From positions 4,145,501-4,209,500 of the forward strand of contig NZ_CP080590.1 in the NCBI RefSeq assembly GCF_019504385.1: a DNA stretch of 64,000 nucleotides, written 5' to 3'. Positions 18,615 to 26,128 of this stretch are shown here, in pieces. The notes under the pieces are model-generated. The model worked only from the letters and a program-made list of their open reading frames with translations. It was not told where the DNA came from and ran no database searches. Position 1 is the first letter of the stretch; each line of letters starts with the position of its first letter. The translations under genes and the position numbers were made by a program. The stretch comes from Devosia salina (GTDB lineage: Bacteria; Pseudomonadota; Alphaproteobacteria; Rhizobiales; Devosiaceae).

Positions 18615-19025
18615 TCAAATGCCCCCACGGGCCTCAAGAGGAATGGCGATCATGACCAGCGCCAGTCCTGCCGTGGCGGCGTTCCAGCTGAAGGTGCGGA
18701 TCCAGGGCAGGCCCAGCGCATAGAGCGGCAGATAGAGGCATCGGAAGGCGAGATAGAGCAGGCAGCCGCTGACGCTGAGCCAGCCACCCGTGCCACCGAT
18801 AAATTCGAGCATCAGCACCGCGGCGACGAAAATGGGGAAGGTTTCGAGGAAATTGCGCTGCGCCCGCTCCAGCCGGGCCGCCACTCCCGCGGGCTGCAGA
18901 TTGGCGTCCCTGGCCCCGACCGTATAAAGGTTTCCCACCTGCGCCTTGAACGCAAAGGAGGCCGCACTCAGATGCACGAGGCCCAGGATCATGGCGCCGA
19001 ACAGGGTCCAGAATTCGAGGGACAT
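18615..19025 (-). CDS. MAPEG family membrane protein
   Basis: The ATG at 19025 is preceded by AAGGGG at good spacing and gives 136 residues. Four hydrophobic helices, the RAQRNFLETFPIFVAAVL segment and the LYLAFRCLYLPLYALG segment match the MAPEG (membrane-associated eicosanoid and glutathione metabolism) family. Bacterial members are poorly characterised and the substrate is unknown. It is convergent with the universal stress gene and divergent from the NifU-like gene. Confidence 0.8.
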   Translation of the reverse strand: MSLEFWTLFGAMILGLVHLSAASFAFKAQVGNLYTVGARDANLQPAGVAARLERAQRNFLETFPIFVAAVLMLEFIGGTGGWLSVSGCLLYLAFRCLYLPLYALGLPWIRTFSWNAATAGLALVMIAIPLEARGGI

Positions 19026-19095
19026 TCGAAGCACCCCTTGGCTGACGATCACGCAGAGCTAGCATTATTGCCCTTGCGCTTGCAGTCCAAAAGTC

Positions 19096-19115
19096 TATTT
19101 TAGAAGCATTCTAAT
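19096..19115 (+). promoter_or_regulatory. Candidate Irr (ICE) box overlapping the -10 of the NifU-like gene
   Basis: TTTAGAAGCATTCTAAT at 19099-19115 matches the ICE motif TTTAGAA-N3-TTCTAAA known for the iron regulator Irr in Rhizobiales, with one mismatch at the end. It overlaps a possible -10 (TATTTT at 19096-19101) that has a TTGCGC -35 sixteen bases upstream (19074-19079). Binding at this position would block transcription, so repression under iron limitation is inferred. Confidence 0.6.
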
Positions 19116-19139
19116 CGTACCGACGCAGCGGAAAACGCC

Positions 19140-19706
19140 ATGTTCATCCAGACCGAAGCCACGCCCAATCCGGCGACCCTGAAGTTCCTGCCGGGGCGCG
19201 AAGTGCTGGTGGGCGAGCCGCGCGATTTCCGGTCGGTCGACGCCGCAGCGGTCTCGCCGCTGGCGATGGGCCTCTTCGCCATTTCCGGCGTCACCGGCGT
19301 GTTCCTCGGCTCCGACTTCATCTCGGTCACCAAGGACGACACCAATTGGGCCCATATCAAGCCGGCCATTCTCGGTGTCATCATGGATCATTTCCTGTCC
19401 GGCAAGCCGGTCATCGCCGAGGGCCAGGCGGCCGGTGCCGTTTCGGACAATGGCGAGGAATTCTTCGACGCGGACGACAAGGAAATGGTCGAGGTGATCA
19501 AGGAACTGCTCGCGACCCGCGTGCGTCCGGCGGTCGCCATGGATGGTGGCGACATCATCTTCAAGGGTTTCAAGGAGGGCACCGTGTTCCTTCATATGCA
19601 GGGCGCCTGCTCGGGCTGCCCCTCCTCGACCGCGACCCTCAAGAACGGTATCGAAAACCTGCTCCGCCACTTCGTGCCGGGCGTGGAAGCCGTCCAGCAG
19701 GTTTGA
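19140..19706 (+). CDS. NifU-like Fe-S scaffold/carrier protein
   Basis: The 188-residue protein has the N-terminal Nfu domain (MFIQTEATPNPATLKFLPG and the ISGVTGVFLGSDFISVTK segment) and a C-terminal NifU domain with the cluster-ligating pair Cys157 and Cys160 in GACSGCPSST. Such proteins carry Fe-S clusters to target enzymes. No ATG-proximal ribosome-binding site stands out beyond a weak purine run. A candidate Irr box lies 25 bases before the start, which fits an iron-dependent role. A good terminator follows. Confidence 0.92.
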   Translation: MFIQTEATPNPATLKFLPGREVLVGEPRDFRSVDAAAVSPLAMGLFAISGVTGVFLGSDFISVTKDDTNWAHIKPAILGVIMDHFLSGKPVIAEGQAAGAVSDNGEEFFDADDKEMVEVIKELLATRVRPAVAMDGGDIIFKGFKEGTVFLHMQGACSGCPSSTATLKNGIENLLRHFVPGVEAVQQV

Positions 19707-19740
19707 GCCCGGCCAAAGGCAAAAAAGTTAAGCAGCAAGC

Positions 19741-19772
19741 CAGGGGCCTGATCAGAAATGATCGGGCCCCTG
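19741..19772 (+). terminator. Terminator after the NifU-like gene
   Basis: A 14-bp stem (CAGGGGCCTGATCA at 19741-19754, TGATCGGGCCCCTG at 19759-19772, one G-T pair) with a GAAA loop is followed by a moderately T-rich stretch. Confidence 0.75.
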
Positions 19773-19795
19773 GCTATTTGGGATGCTATTTGGGA

Positions 19796-19901
19796 CCCCA
19801 ACCCTTGGTCCCTCCCCACAAGGGGGAGGGAGACGATGAACACTGGTGGTTCGGTCCTTTGCATCCCTCCCCTTGATGAGGAGGGACTGAGGGTGGGGTG
19901 A
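19796..19901. repeat. Mosaic inverted repeat, copy 2 (nifU-like/methyltransferase)
   Basis: About 105 bases beginning ACCCCAACCCTTGGTCCCTCCCC and ending GGACTGAGGGTGGGGTG, so the ends are inverted. Two internal CCTCCCC hairpins flank a less conserved core. It belongs to the same family as the repeats near 15.2, 27.2, 35.1 and 39.9 kb. Confidence 0.8.
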
Positions 19902-19951
19902 CATAGTCCCTCAAAACCGCTACTTCCGCCCCAGCAAGCCCCCGGAACGCC

Positions 19952-21145
19952 ATGACCATCACCGCTACCATCGAAAGCCTTGGCCATAAGGGCGAGGGCG
20001 TCGCCCTGATCGATGGCAAGAAGGTTTTCGTGCCCTTTGCGCTGCCCGGCGAAGTCGTGGACATCAGGTTGGATGGGGATCGTGGCGCACTGGTCGGCAT
20101 CAAGACCCCTGCCCCGAACCGGGTGGAACCGCTTTGCCCGCATTTCGGAATCTGTGGCGGCTGCCAGTTGCAGCATATGGATGCGCAGAGCTACCAGGCG
20201 TTCAAGACCGGCCTCGTGGAAGCCCCGCTCCGCCATGCCGGCATCGATACGCAGGTTGAACGCTTCATCATCGCCCATGGCACCGGGCGCCGCCGCGCCA
20301 CGCTGCACGCCCGCAAGACGGGCGCCGGCTACATGCAGCTCAGGAGCCATGACCTGCTCGACCTCGATGCCTGCCCGATCCTGGTGCCAGAACTCAGGCG
20401 CGCGCCCGACATCGCCCGCGCGCTCGGCGCCGCCATTGGCGATTGCGATATCAGCGTCACCGCCACCAATGCCGGTATCGATGTGGGCGTCCGCAAGGCG
20501 CCCAAGGGTGTACGCGCCGAAAAACTGGTGCCTTTGGCCAATGCTTTGGGTGTGGCGCGGCTGGCGCTCGACAAGGAGATGATCCTGCTGCGCCAGCAGC
20601 CCAGCGTCACCATGGGCGCCTCGGAAGTCGACCTGCCCATCGGCAGCTTCCTCCAGGCCACCGCCGAGGCCGAAGAGGTGCTGGCCGAATATGTGCTGGC
20701 TGCGGTGGGTCCCGCGAAATCGGTGGCCGACCTGTTCTGTGGCATTGGTCCGTTTGCCTTGCGCCTCGCAAAGCGGGCCCCGGTCTATGCCGCCGACAGC
20801 GACAGGGCCGGGATTGCGGCGCTGGATAAGGCAGTGCGCCACACCAAGGGTCTCAAGGCGGTCACCGCAAAGGCCCGGGACCTCTTCCGCGATCCCCTCA
20901 CGCGCTTCGAGCTCAATTTCGAAACCGTGGTGCTGGACCCGCCCCGCGCCGGCGCGGAGGCGCAGGTCAGGGAAATTGCACTGTCCAAGGTGCGCCACGT
21001 GGTGATGGTGGCGTGCGATCCCAGGACCTTTGCCCGCGACGCGGCCCTGCTCGTTCAGGCTGGGTTCAGCTTGAACAGTCTAGTGGCAGTGGATCAGTTC
21101 GCGTGGTCGACCCATGTGGAGCTGGCGGCAACGTTTCGGCGCTGA
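19952..21145 (+). CDS. TrmA/RlmD-family RNA (uracil-5)-methyltransferase with Fe-S cluster
   Basis: This 397-residue protein methylates C5 of a uridine in rRNA or tRNA using SAM. It has an N-terminal TRAM-like segment, cluster cysteines Cys62, Cys68 and Cys71 (CPHFGICGGC) with a fourth near residue 141, a SAM-binding DLFCGIGPFAL, the DPPRAG loop, the catalytic cysteine in VACDPRTFARD near residue 354 and the catalytic base Glu390. The exact target cannot be decided from sequence; RlmD-like 23S rRNA activity is the common assignment in related genomes. Confidence 0.9.
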   Translation: MTITATIESLGHKGEGVALIDGKKVFVPFALPGEVVDIRLDGDRGALVGIKTPAPNRVEPLCPHFGICGGCQLQHMDAQSYQAFKTGLVEAPLRHAGIDTQVERFIIAHGTGRRRATLHARKTGAGYMQLRSHDLLDLDACPILVPELRRAPDIARALGAAIGDCDISVTATNAGIDVGVRKAPKGVRAEKLVPLANALGVARLALDKEMILLRQQPSVTMGASEVDLPIGSFLQATAEAEEVLAEYVLAAVGPAKSVADLFCGIGPFALRLAKRAPVYAADSDRAGIAALDKAVRHTKGLKAVTAKARDLFRDPLTRFELNFETVVLDPPRAGAEAQVREIALSKVRHVVMVACDPRTFARDAALLVQAGFSLNSLVAVDQFAWSTHVELAATFRR

Positions 21146-21283
21146 CGCAAGCTCCTGGCCAATACCGGTTTGGTCTTGCCCGCAACTTCGCCGCATTTTG
21201 CGCGTTATATGCGGCATCATTCTAACTTTGATCACTGACGTGGTGGCGAGCGGAGGGGCGCGACCACCTGAAGGAGACTTGAA

Positions 21284-21673
21284 TTGACCAAGCTGCGATC
21301 CATTCTTGCCGCCGGCGCCCTGCTGGGCGCTCTTGCCACCCCCGCCCTTGCCCAGGAAGCCGTGATCAACGGGACCTGGGTCGATGCCGAAGGCACCAGC
21401 TTCACCTTCCGCCTGTGCGGCGATGGCACCGAATTGTGCGGCGTCCTCAACGATATCCAGGGCGCTTCGCGCACCCCGGAAAACCTGCAATTCGTGAACC
21501 AGCAGGTTGTGGTCGCCGAGCAGACCGCACCCGGCAAGTGGGAAGGCACCATCAACTATGGTGGCTCCAGTGCCGGTGCCAAGGTGACCCTGGTGGCCAA
21601 TGATGCCGTCAAGATCACCGGCTGCCAGCTGGGCATCCTCTGCCAGTCGATCACCTTCTACAAAGCCAGCTAA
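21284..21673 (+). CDS. Small exported protein, DUF2147-like
   Basis: The TTG at 21284 follows AAGGAG at good spacing. The 129-residue product has a clear signal peptide cleaved after TPALAQ (about residue 23). The mature part begins NGTWVDAEGTSFTFRLCGDGTELCGVL, resembling the start of the DUF2147 domain, but it is shorter and more divergent than usual. Four cysteines in the mature part could form two disulfides in the periplasm. Function is unknown. Confidence 0.75.
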   Translation: MTKLRSILAAGALLGALATPALAQEAVINGTWVDAEGTSFTFRLCGDGTELCGVLNDIQGASRTPENLQFVNQQVVVAEQTAPGKWEGTINYGGSSAGAKVTLVANDAVKITGCQLGILCQSITFYKAS

Positions 21674-21691
21674 TCTGGCCCTGTGGAATGC

Positions 21692-21721
21692 AAAAGCCCC
21701 GGATCGGTCCGGGGCTTTTTT
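21692..21721. terminator. Strong bidirectional terminator
   Basis: AAAAGCCCCGGA at 21692-21703 pairs perfectly with TCCGGGGCTTTT at 21708-21719, with a TCGG loop and further T residues. On the minus strand it also ends in a T run, so it serves both the DUF2147-like gene and the convergent isomerase operon. Confidence 0.92.
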
Positions 21722-21738
21722 GTTTCGGGCGATGCTGC

Positions 21739-22566
21739 TCAGCAGACCGTTGCGACGCGTTCCTTGATCACCTGAAGGACCTCGTCCCCAGGGCGCTTCC
21801 ACCAATTGTCCTGACTGAAGATTTCGACTTCCTGGGGCCCGAAAAATCCAGCGTCCTCGATCATCTTGCGGATGGCCTTCAAGTCGATGACCCCGTCCCC
21901 CATCATGCCGCGATCGAGCAGCATGTCCTTGGTCGGCACCAGCCAGTCGCAGATGTGATGGGCGAAGATGCGCTTCATCCGGCCGGCCCGGGCAATGGCA
22001 TTGGCAAGGTTGGGGTCCCACCAGATGTGATAGACGTCCAGCGCCACCCCGACCGTCTCGCCCAGCTTCTCGCAGATGTCGAGCGCCTGATCGACCGTGT
22101 TCACACAGGCCCGGTCGGCCGCATACATGGGATGGAGCGGCTCGATGGCAATCTTGACGCCCGAGGCCTTGGCATGGGGCAGCATGGCGGCAATGCCATC
22201 GGTCACCTGCTGGCGGGCGCCGGGCAGGTCCTTGGATGAACCGGGCAGGCCGCCCACCACCAGCACGAGGCAATCGGCATTAAGCGCAGCAGCCTCGTCG
22301 ATGGCCTTCAAATTGTCGTCGATGCGCGCCTGCCGGTCGGCCGCATCCACGCCCGGGAACATGCCGCCGCGGCAAACACCGGTGACGCGGATCTTGTTCT
22401 CACGGACAATGCGGGCGGCTTCGTCGAGCCCGATTGCCTCGATCTGGTCGCGCCACGGCGAAATGGCGGTAATGCCGGCCCTGAGGCACCCGTCAACGGC
22501 CTCGGGAAAGCCCCATTGCGTGCGGGTGGTGGCCAGATTCAGCGAGATGACGGTGTCGGCGCTCAT
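21739..22566 (-). CDS. Sugar phosphate isomerase/epimerase family protein (TIM barrel)
   Basis: This 275-residue AP-endonuclease-2-type TIM barrel has the metal-site segments CRGGMFPG, IAIEPLHPMYAADRACVN (Glu ligand), VALDVYHIWWDPN (Asp-His) and QEVEIFSQDNWW (last Glu). Relatives include hydroxypyruvate isomerase, IolI and 3-keto-glycoside-acting enzymes. It is the last gene of a three-gene operon, and its ATG overlaps the DUF993 stop by four bases. An isomerase or lyase step on an oxidised sugar is inferred. The substrate is unknown. Confidence 0.85.
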   Translation of the reverse strand: MSADTVISLNLATTRTQWGFPEAVDGCLRAGITAISPWRDQIEAIGLDEAARIVRENKIRVTGVCRGGMFPGVDAADRQARIDDNLKAIDEAAALNADCLVLVVGGLPGSSKDLPGARQQVTDGIAAMLPHAKASGVKIAIEPLHPMYAADRACVNTVDQALDICEKLGETVGVALDVYHIWWDPNLANAIARAGRMKRIFAHHICDWLVPTKDMLLDRGMMGDGVIDLKAIRKMIEDAGFFGPQEVEIFSQDNWWKRPGDEVLQVIKERVATVC

Positions 22567-23732
22567 GCGGAAACTCCATGGACGGCGAGGACGGCCTTCA
22601 TGCGGGCTACGGCCAGGTTCGGATCGGCCAGCACGCGTGCCTTGTCGGCCAGGCGGAACAGCTCGCTGAGGTGCTGCAGCGAGCGGGTCGATTGCTGCCC
22701 CCCGATCATGGCGAAATGGTCCTGAAGCCCATTGAGATAGGCCAGGAACACCACACCGGTCTTGTAGAAGCGGGTCGGCGCCGCAAAGATATGCCGGCTC
22801 AGCGGCACCGTGGGTTCGAGGATGTCAAAGAACTCTGCTTTGTCGCCACGACCCAGGGCCGCCAGGCCCGCCGAAGCCGCCGGCGCAATGGCGTCGAAAA
22901 TGCCCAGAAGCGCGTGCGAATAGCCCTGCTCGTCGCCTGCGATCAGTTCGGCATAGTTGAAATCGTCGCCCGTATACATCTTGACCGAGGCCGGCAGACG
23001 GCGGCGCATCTTGATTTCCTTCTCTGCCGAAAGCAGCGAAATCTTGATGCCATCGACTTGTATTGCATTGGCCGCGATGACGTCGAGACAGACATCCATG
23101 GCCTTGCCGTGATCGGCATTGCCCCAATAGCCCTCAAGGGCCGGGTCGAACATCTCGCCCAGCCAGTGCATGATCACCGGCTGCCTCACCTGGGAAAGGA
23201 CATGGCCATAGACGCGGGCATAATCGTCCGGCGACTTGGCCGCGGCGGCGAGCGCCCGGCTGGCCATCAGGATGACGCGGCCGCCCTGGGCTTCGACAAA
23301 GCCCACCTGCTCGTCATAGGCTCTGATGATGTCATCGATGGTCACGTCCGGGCCCGGAGCGAGATGATCGGTGCCGGCGCCATAGGCGATGAGGCTGTCA
23401 TCGCGGGTGCGCGCTTCCGCCTGCGAACGCTTGATCAGCTCCTGCGCTTCGGTCCAGGTCAGGCCCATGCCGCGCTGGGCGGTGTCCATGGCCTCGGCAA
23501 CGCCCAGGCCCAGATCCCACATGCGGTGGCGGAATTTCAGCGTCGTGTCCCAGTCAATGGCCGGGGTCAGCCAGGGATCGTTGCTGGCCAGCGGGTCGGC
23601 CACCACATGCGCCGCCGAATAGGCGATGCGCGGAAAGTCGGTTGCCTTGAATTTGACGAAGGGGATCGGATCGCCGGTAAGCGTGTAGGGCGTGACCGAT
23701 CGGTCGGGATTGGGCAGGTTGATTGTGGTCAT
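22563..23732 (-). CDS. DUF993 protein (dihydrodipicolinate-synthase-like)
   Basis: This 389-residue protein matches DUF993, a family with the class I aldolase TIM-barrel fold of dihydrodipicolinate synthases. The segment VDGIKISLLSAEKEI near residue 230 is where the family's Schiff-base lysine would lie, and MYTGDDFNYAELIAGD follows as in the DHDPS fold. A retro-aldol cleavage of a sugar-derived keto acid is a reasonable guess, but no member is characterised to my knowledge. It sits between the isomerase gene and an oxidoreductase gene in one operon. A palindromic repeat lies just upstream. Confidence 0.85.
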   Translation of the reverse strand: MTTINLPNPDRSVTPYTLTGDPIPFVKFKATDFPRIAYSAAHVVADPLASNDPWLTPAIDWDTTLKFRHRMWDLGLGVAEAMDTAQRGMGLTWTEAQELIKRSQAEARTRDDSLIAYGAGTDHLAPGPDVTIDDIIRAYDEQVGFVEAQGGRVILMASRALAAAAKSPDDYARVYGHVLSQVRQPVIMHWLGEMFDPALEGYWGNADHGKAMDVCLDVIAANAIQVDGIKISLLSAEKEIKMRRRLPASVKMYTGDDFNYAELIAGDEQGYSHALLGIFDAIAPAASAGLAALGRGDKAEFFDILEPTVPLSRHIFAAPTRFYKTGVVFLAYLNGLQDHFAMIGGQQSTRSLQHLSELFRLADKARVLADPNLAVARMKAVLAVHGVSA

Positions 23733-23764
23733 GGTCGTGTCCTTGAAATCTCAAAGAACCCGGC

Positions 23765-23865
23765 TGTCATCCCGGCCTTGAGCCGGGATCCATCTTGAGG
23801 TCAATCAACGTTCACAGAGCGTGGACAGGGCTCAGGATGGGCCCCGGCTCAAGGCCGGGGTGACA
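23765..23865. repeat. Paired palindromic repeat inside the DUF993 operon
   Basis: A left unit (CATCCCGGCCTTGAGCCGGG) and a right unit (CCCCGGCTCAAGGCCGGGG) are each nearly palindromic and together form a 101-bp inverted pair bounded by TGTCA and TGACA. It lies between the Gfo/Idh/MocA gene and the DUF993 gene. Such units are common between genes in alphaproteobacteria. In an mRNA they could form a large stem-loop that affects stability of the two halves of the operon. Confidence 0.85.
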
Positions 23866-23888
23866 CCGTGCTTGGGAGAAGTCCGAGC

Positions 23889-25040
23889 TCAAAACTCCAG
23901 CTTCGGCACATCCAGCCAGCGGCGTTCCTCCCAGCTCTTCAGGCCAAGTTCGGCCAGCTGCACGCCCTTGGCACCGGCTTCCAGCCCATAGGGCCAGGGG
24001 GCGTCCTCGGCGACGTGGCGCAGGAACATCTCCCACTGGGCCTTGAAGCCATTATCCGCGGGCCAGTTGTCCGGCACCTCTTCCCAATCGTTGAAGAAGT
24101 TCATGGTCTGCGGCTGGTCGGGGTTCCACACCGGCTTGGGCGTATTGACGCGATGCTGGGTCCAGCATTTGTGCAGGCCCGCCACCGCCGAGCCATGGGT
24201 GCCATCGACATGGAAGGTCACGAGGTCGTCGCGGCGCACGCGGGTGGTCCAGCTCGAATTGATCTGGGCGATGATGCCGCCTTCCAGCTCGAACGTGGCA
24301 TAGGCCGCGTCATCGGTGTCGCAATCGAAAGTATTGCCCTTCTCGTCGACGCGCTGCGGAATATGGGTTGCGCCCAGGCACGAGACGGCCTGCACTTCGC
24401 CGAAGAGATTGTCCATCACATAGCGCCAGTGGCACAGCATATCGAGGATGATGCCGCCGCCGTCATTCTTGCGGTAGTTCCAGCTCGGGCGCTGCGCCTT
24501 CTGCCAGTCGCCCTCGAACACCCAATAGCCGAACTCGCCGCGCACCGACAGGATCTTGCCGAAGAAGCCGCTATCCCTGAGCATCTTGATTTTCATCAGG
24601 CCCGGCAGGAACAGCTTGTCCTGCACCACGCCATGCTTGAGGCCCGAGGCACGGGCCGTCTTGGCGAGGTTCACGGCGATCTCGAGATCGTCCGAGGTCG
24701 GCTTTTCGCAATAGACATGCTTGCCGGCGGCCAGGGCCCGCTCCAGCAGGCCTGCGCGCATCAGCGTCGTACCGGCATCGAAGAAGATAGCGTCTTCGGG
24801 ATTGGCGAGCGCCGCATCGAGGTCCGTGCCCCAGCGCGCAATATTGTGCTTCTTGGCCAGCGCTTCGATCTTGTCGCGGTCGCGCCCGACAATGATCGGA
24901 TCGACGACAAGTCGGTCGCCATTTTTCAGCATGATGCCGCCCTGGTCGCGGATCGCCAGGATCGAGCGCACTAGGTGCTGGTTGTAACCCATGCGTCCGG
25001 TGACGCCATGCATGATGATGCCAAGCCGTTGCTCTGCCAT
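23889..25040 (-). CDS. Gfo/Idh/MocA-family oxidoreductase
   Basis: The ATG at 25040 has GGAGGAA six bases upstream and gives 383 residues; an earlier TTG lies in the ribosome-binding region. The N-terminal Rossmann segment is IIMHGVTGRMGYNQH, and the family signature CEKP is at VYCEKPTSD, with the catalytic lysine. Such enzymes oxidise sugars, inositols or their derivatives with NAD(P). It is first in the operon with the DUF993 and isomerase genes, behind a strong promoter and palindromic operator. An oxidise-isomerise-cleave pathway for an unknown polyol or sugar is inferred. Confidence 0.88.
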   Translation of the reverse strand: MAEQRLGIIMHGVTGRMGYNQHLVRSILAIRDQGGIMLKNGDRLVVDPIIVGRDRDKIEALAKKHNIARWGTDLDAALANPEDAIFFDAGTTLMRAGLLERALAAGKHVYCEKPTSDDLEIAVNLAKTARASGLKHGVVQDKLFLPGLMKIKMLRDSGFFGKILSVRGEFGYWVFEGDWQKAQRPSWNYRKNDGGGIILDMLCHWRYVMDNLFGEVQAVSCLGATHIPQRVDEKGNTFDCDTDDAAYATFELEGGIIAQINSSWTTRVRRDDLVTFHVDGTHGSAVAGLHKCWTQHRVNTPKPVWNPDQPQTMNFFNDWEEVPDNWPADNGFKAQWEMFLRHVAEDAPWPYGLEAGAKGVQLAELGLKSWEERRWLDVPKLEF

Positions 25041-25070
25041 CTGAATTCCTCCCAAGCCGCAGCATTCGGT

Positions 25071-25086
25071 GTAACTGATTAGTTAC
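25071..25086. promoter_or_regulatory. Operator palindrome of the DUF993 operon
   Basis: GTAACTGATTAGTTAC is a perfect inverted repeat (6-bp arms, 4-bp spacer) just downstream of the -10 element, covering the likely transcription start. It sits about 30 bases before the oxidoreductase ATG. A repressor site is inferred; no obvious dedicated regulator is encoded next to it. Confidence 0.75.
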
Positions 25087-25089
25087 TTA

Positions 25090-25117
25090 CCTATATGAGG
25101 CGGATGGTTCCCGTCAA
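25090..25117 (-). promoter_or_regulatory. Sigma-70 promoter of the DUF993 operon
   Basis: On the minus strand TTGACG (25117-25112) and TATAGG (25095-25090) are separated by 16 bases. The predicted start falls inside the palindromic operator. Confidence 0.7.
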
Positions 25118-25160
25118 GCGCTCCGATGCGGCACCGATCGAAATTGCTCGGCCCCGGTGA

Positions 25161-25907
25161 CTAGAGGCCGAGCACCATCTTCACGCCGATGGCGCCGAGA
25201 AAGATCAGGATCGTGCGGTCGAAGGCCTTGCGGCTCAATCGCCCGGCAATGGCTTGCCCCACCGGCATGAACAACAGGATCGGCACCAGGGCCAGGACGC
25301 CGTCCAGCAGCCATTGCGGCTGCATGACACCGGCAATGGCCAGGGCGGGCAATTGCACGCTGGCATAGAGCAGGAACATGGCGGAGACGGCAAAGACATG
25401 CACGTCCCGCTCCAGCGACATGGCATGGATGAAAGTGACGCCGATCGGCGCCGAAATGCCGGTCGCGCCTTGCAGCATGCCCCCGCCCATCCCGGCCAGA
25501 GGCCCGGCTTTGCGGGCAAGTTCGGGCCCGACCACGAAATGCGGCGCGATAAGCCGCAACGCGCAATAGCACAGCAGAATGATGCCCAGCGTCAGCACCA
25601 GGGCCCGTTCGGGCAGGCTGGTCAGCGCCCAGGTGCCAAGGCCGATGCCCACGGCGCCACCGGCGAGAAACAGCGGCAGGAAGCCCATGCGATGGTCCCG
25701 CGCGGCCGCGCGGAAACGCCAGACCTGCCACGCATTGGTGCAGATCAGGGGGATGACCATCAGCCCTACGGCATGTTGCAGCCCGAAAAACGTCGTCAGC
25801 ACCGGCAGCGCCACCAACGGCAGCCCCATGCCCGTGGCGCCCTTGACCACGGCTCCGGCGCCCAGCGCCAGAAGCATGATGACCGCTCGGCCGATTTCGA
25901 ACTCCAT
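25161..25907 (-). CDS. TauE/SafE-family membrane permease
   Basis: The ATG at 25907 gives 248 residues with about eight hydrophobic helices. The two half-repeats characteristic of TauE/SafE (sulfite/anion exporter family) are seen as KGATGMGLPLVALPVLT near the N-terminus and GMGGGMLQGATGISAPIGVTFI in the middle. The cargo of most members is unknown; some export sulfite or sulfoacetate. It is divergent from the tctCBA tripartite transporter, so the two may handle the same organic acid. Confidence 0.85.
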   Translation of the reverse strand: MEFEIGRAVIMLLALGAGAVVKGATGMGLPLVALPVLTTFFGLQHAVGLMVIPLICTNAWQVWRFRAAARDHRMGFLPLFLAGGAVGIGLGTWALTSLPERALVLTLGIILLCYCALRLIAPHFVVGPELARKAGPLAGMGGGMLQGATGISAPIGVTFIHAMSLERDVHVFAVSAMFLLYASVQLPALAIAGVMQPQWLLDGVLALVPILLFMPVGQAIAGRLSRKAFDRTILIFLGAIGVKMVLGL

Positions 25908-26021
25908 TGCCCCGCTCCCTGCTGCAGCGAACGATCCGGTTCGGACCGGCACGAATGCCACCCTGTTACCACTCGAACCCATTGCTGCCACGCATTTTCT
26001 GACTGTCTGCGAGCATTGGCA

Positions 26022-26041
26022 ATGGTCACCGTATGGTTACT
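26022..26041. promoter_or_regulatory. Tandem direct repeat upstream of tctC
   Basis: ATGGTCACC and ATGGTTACT start 11 bases apart (26022 and 26033), about one helical turn. A related GTTACC element lies near 25965. They sit in the divergent region between the permease and tctC genes and may be binding sites for a shared regulator. Confidence 0.35.
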
Positions 26042-26128
26042 TCTGTCTTGACTCGACCCGGCATCGGTCGCAAGCTTCCCCTCGAGAACCAAAAGAACAG
26101 GTTCCGCACACATTGGGAGGACAAGACG

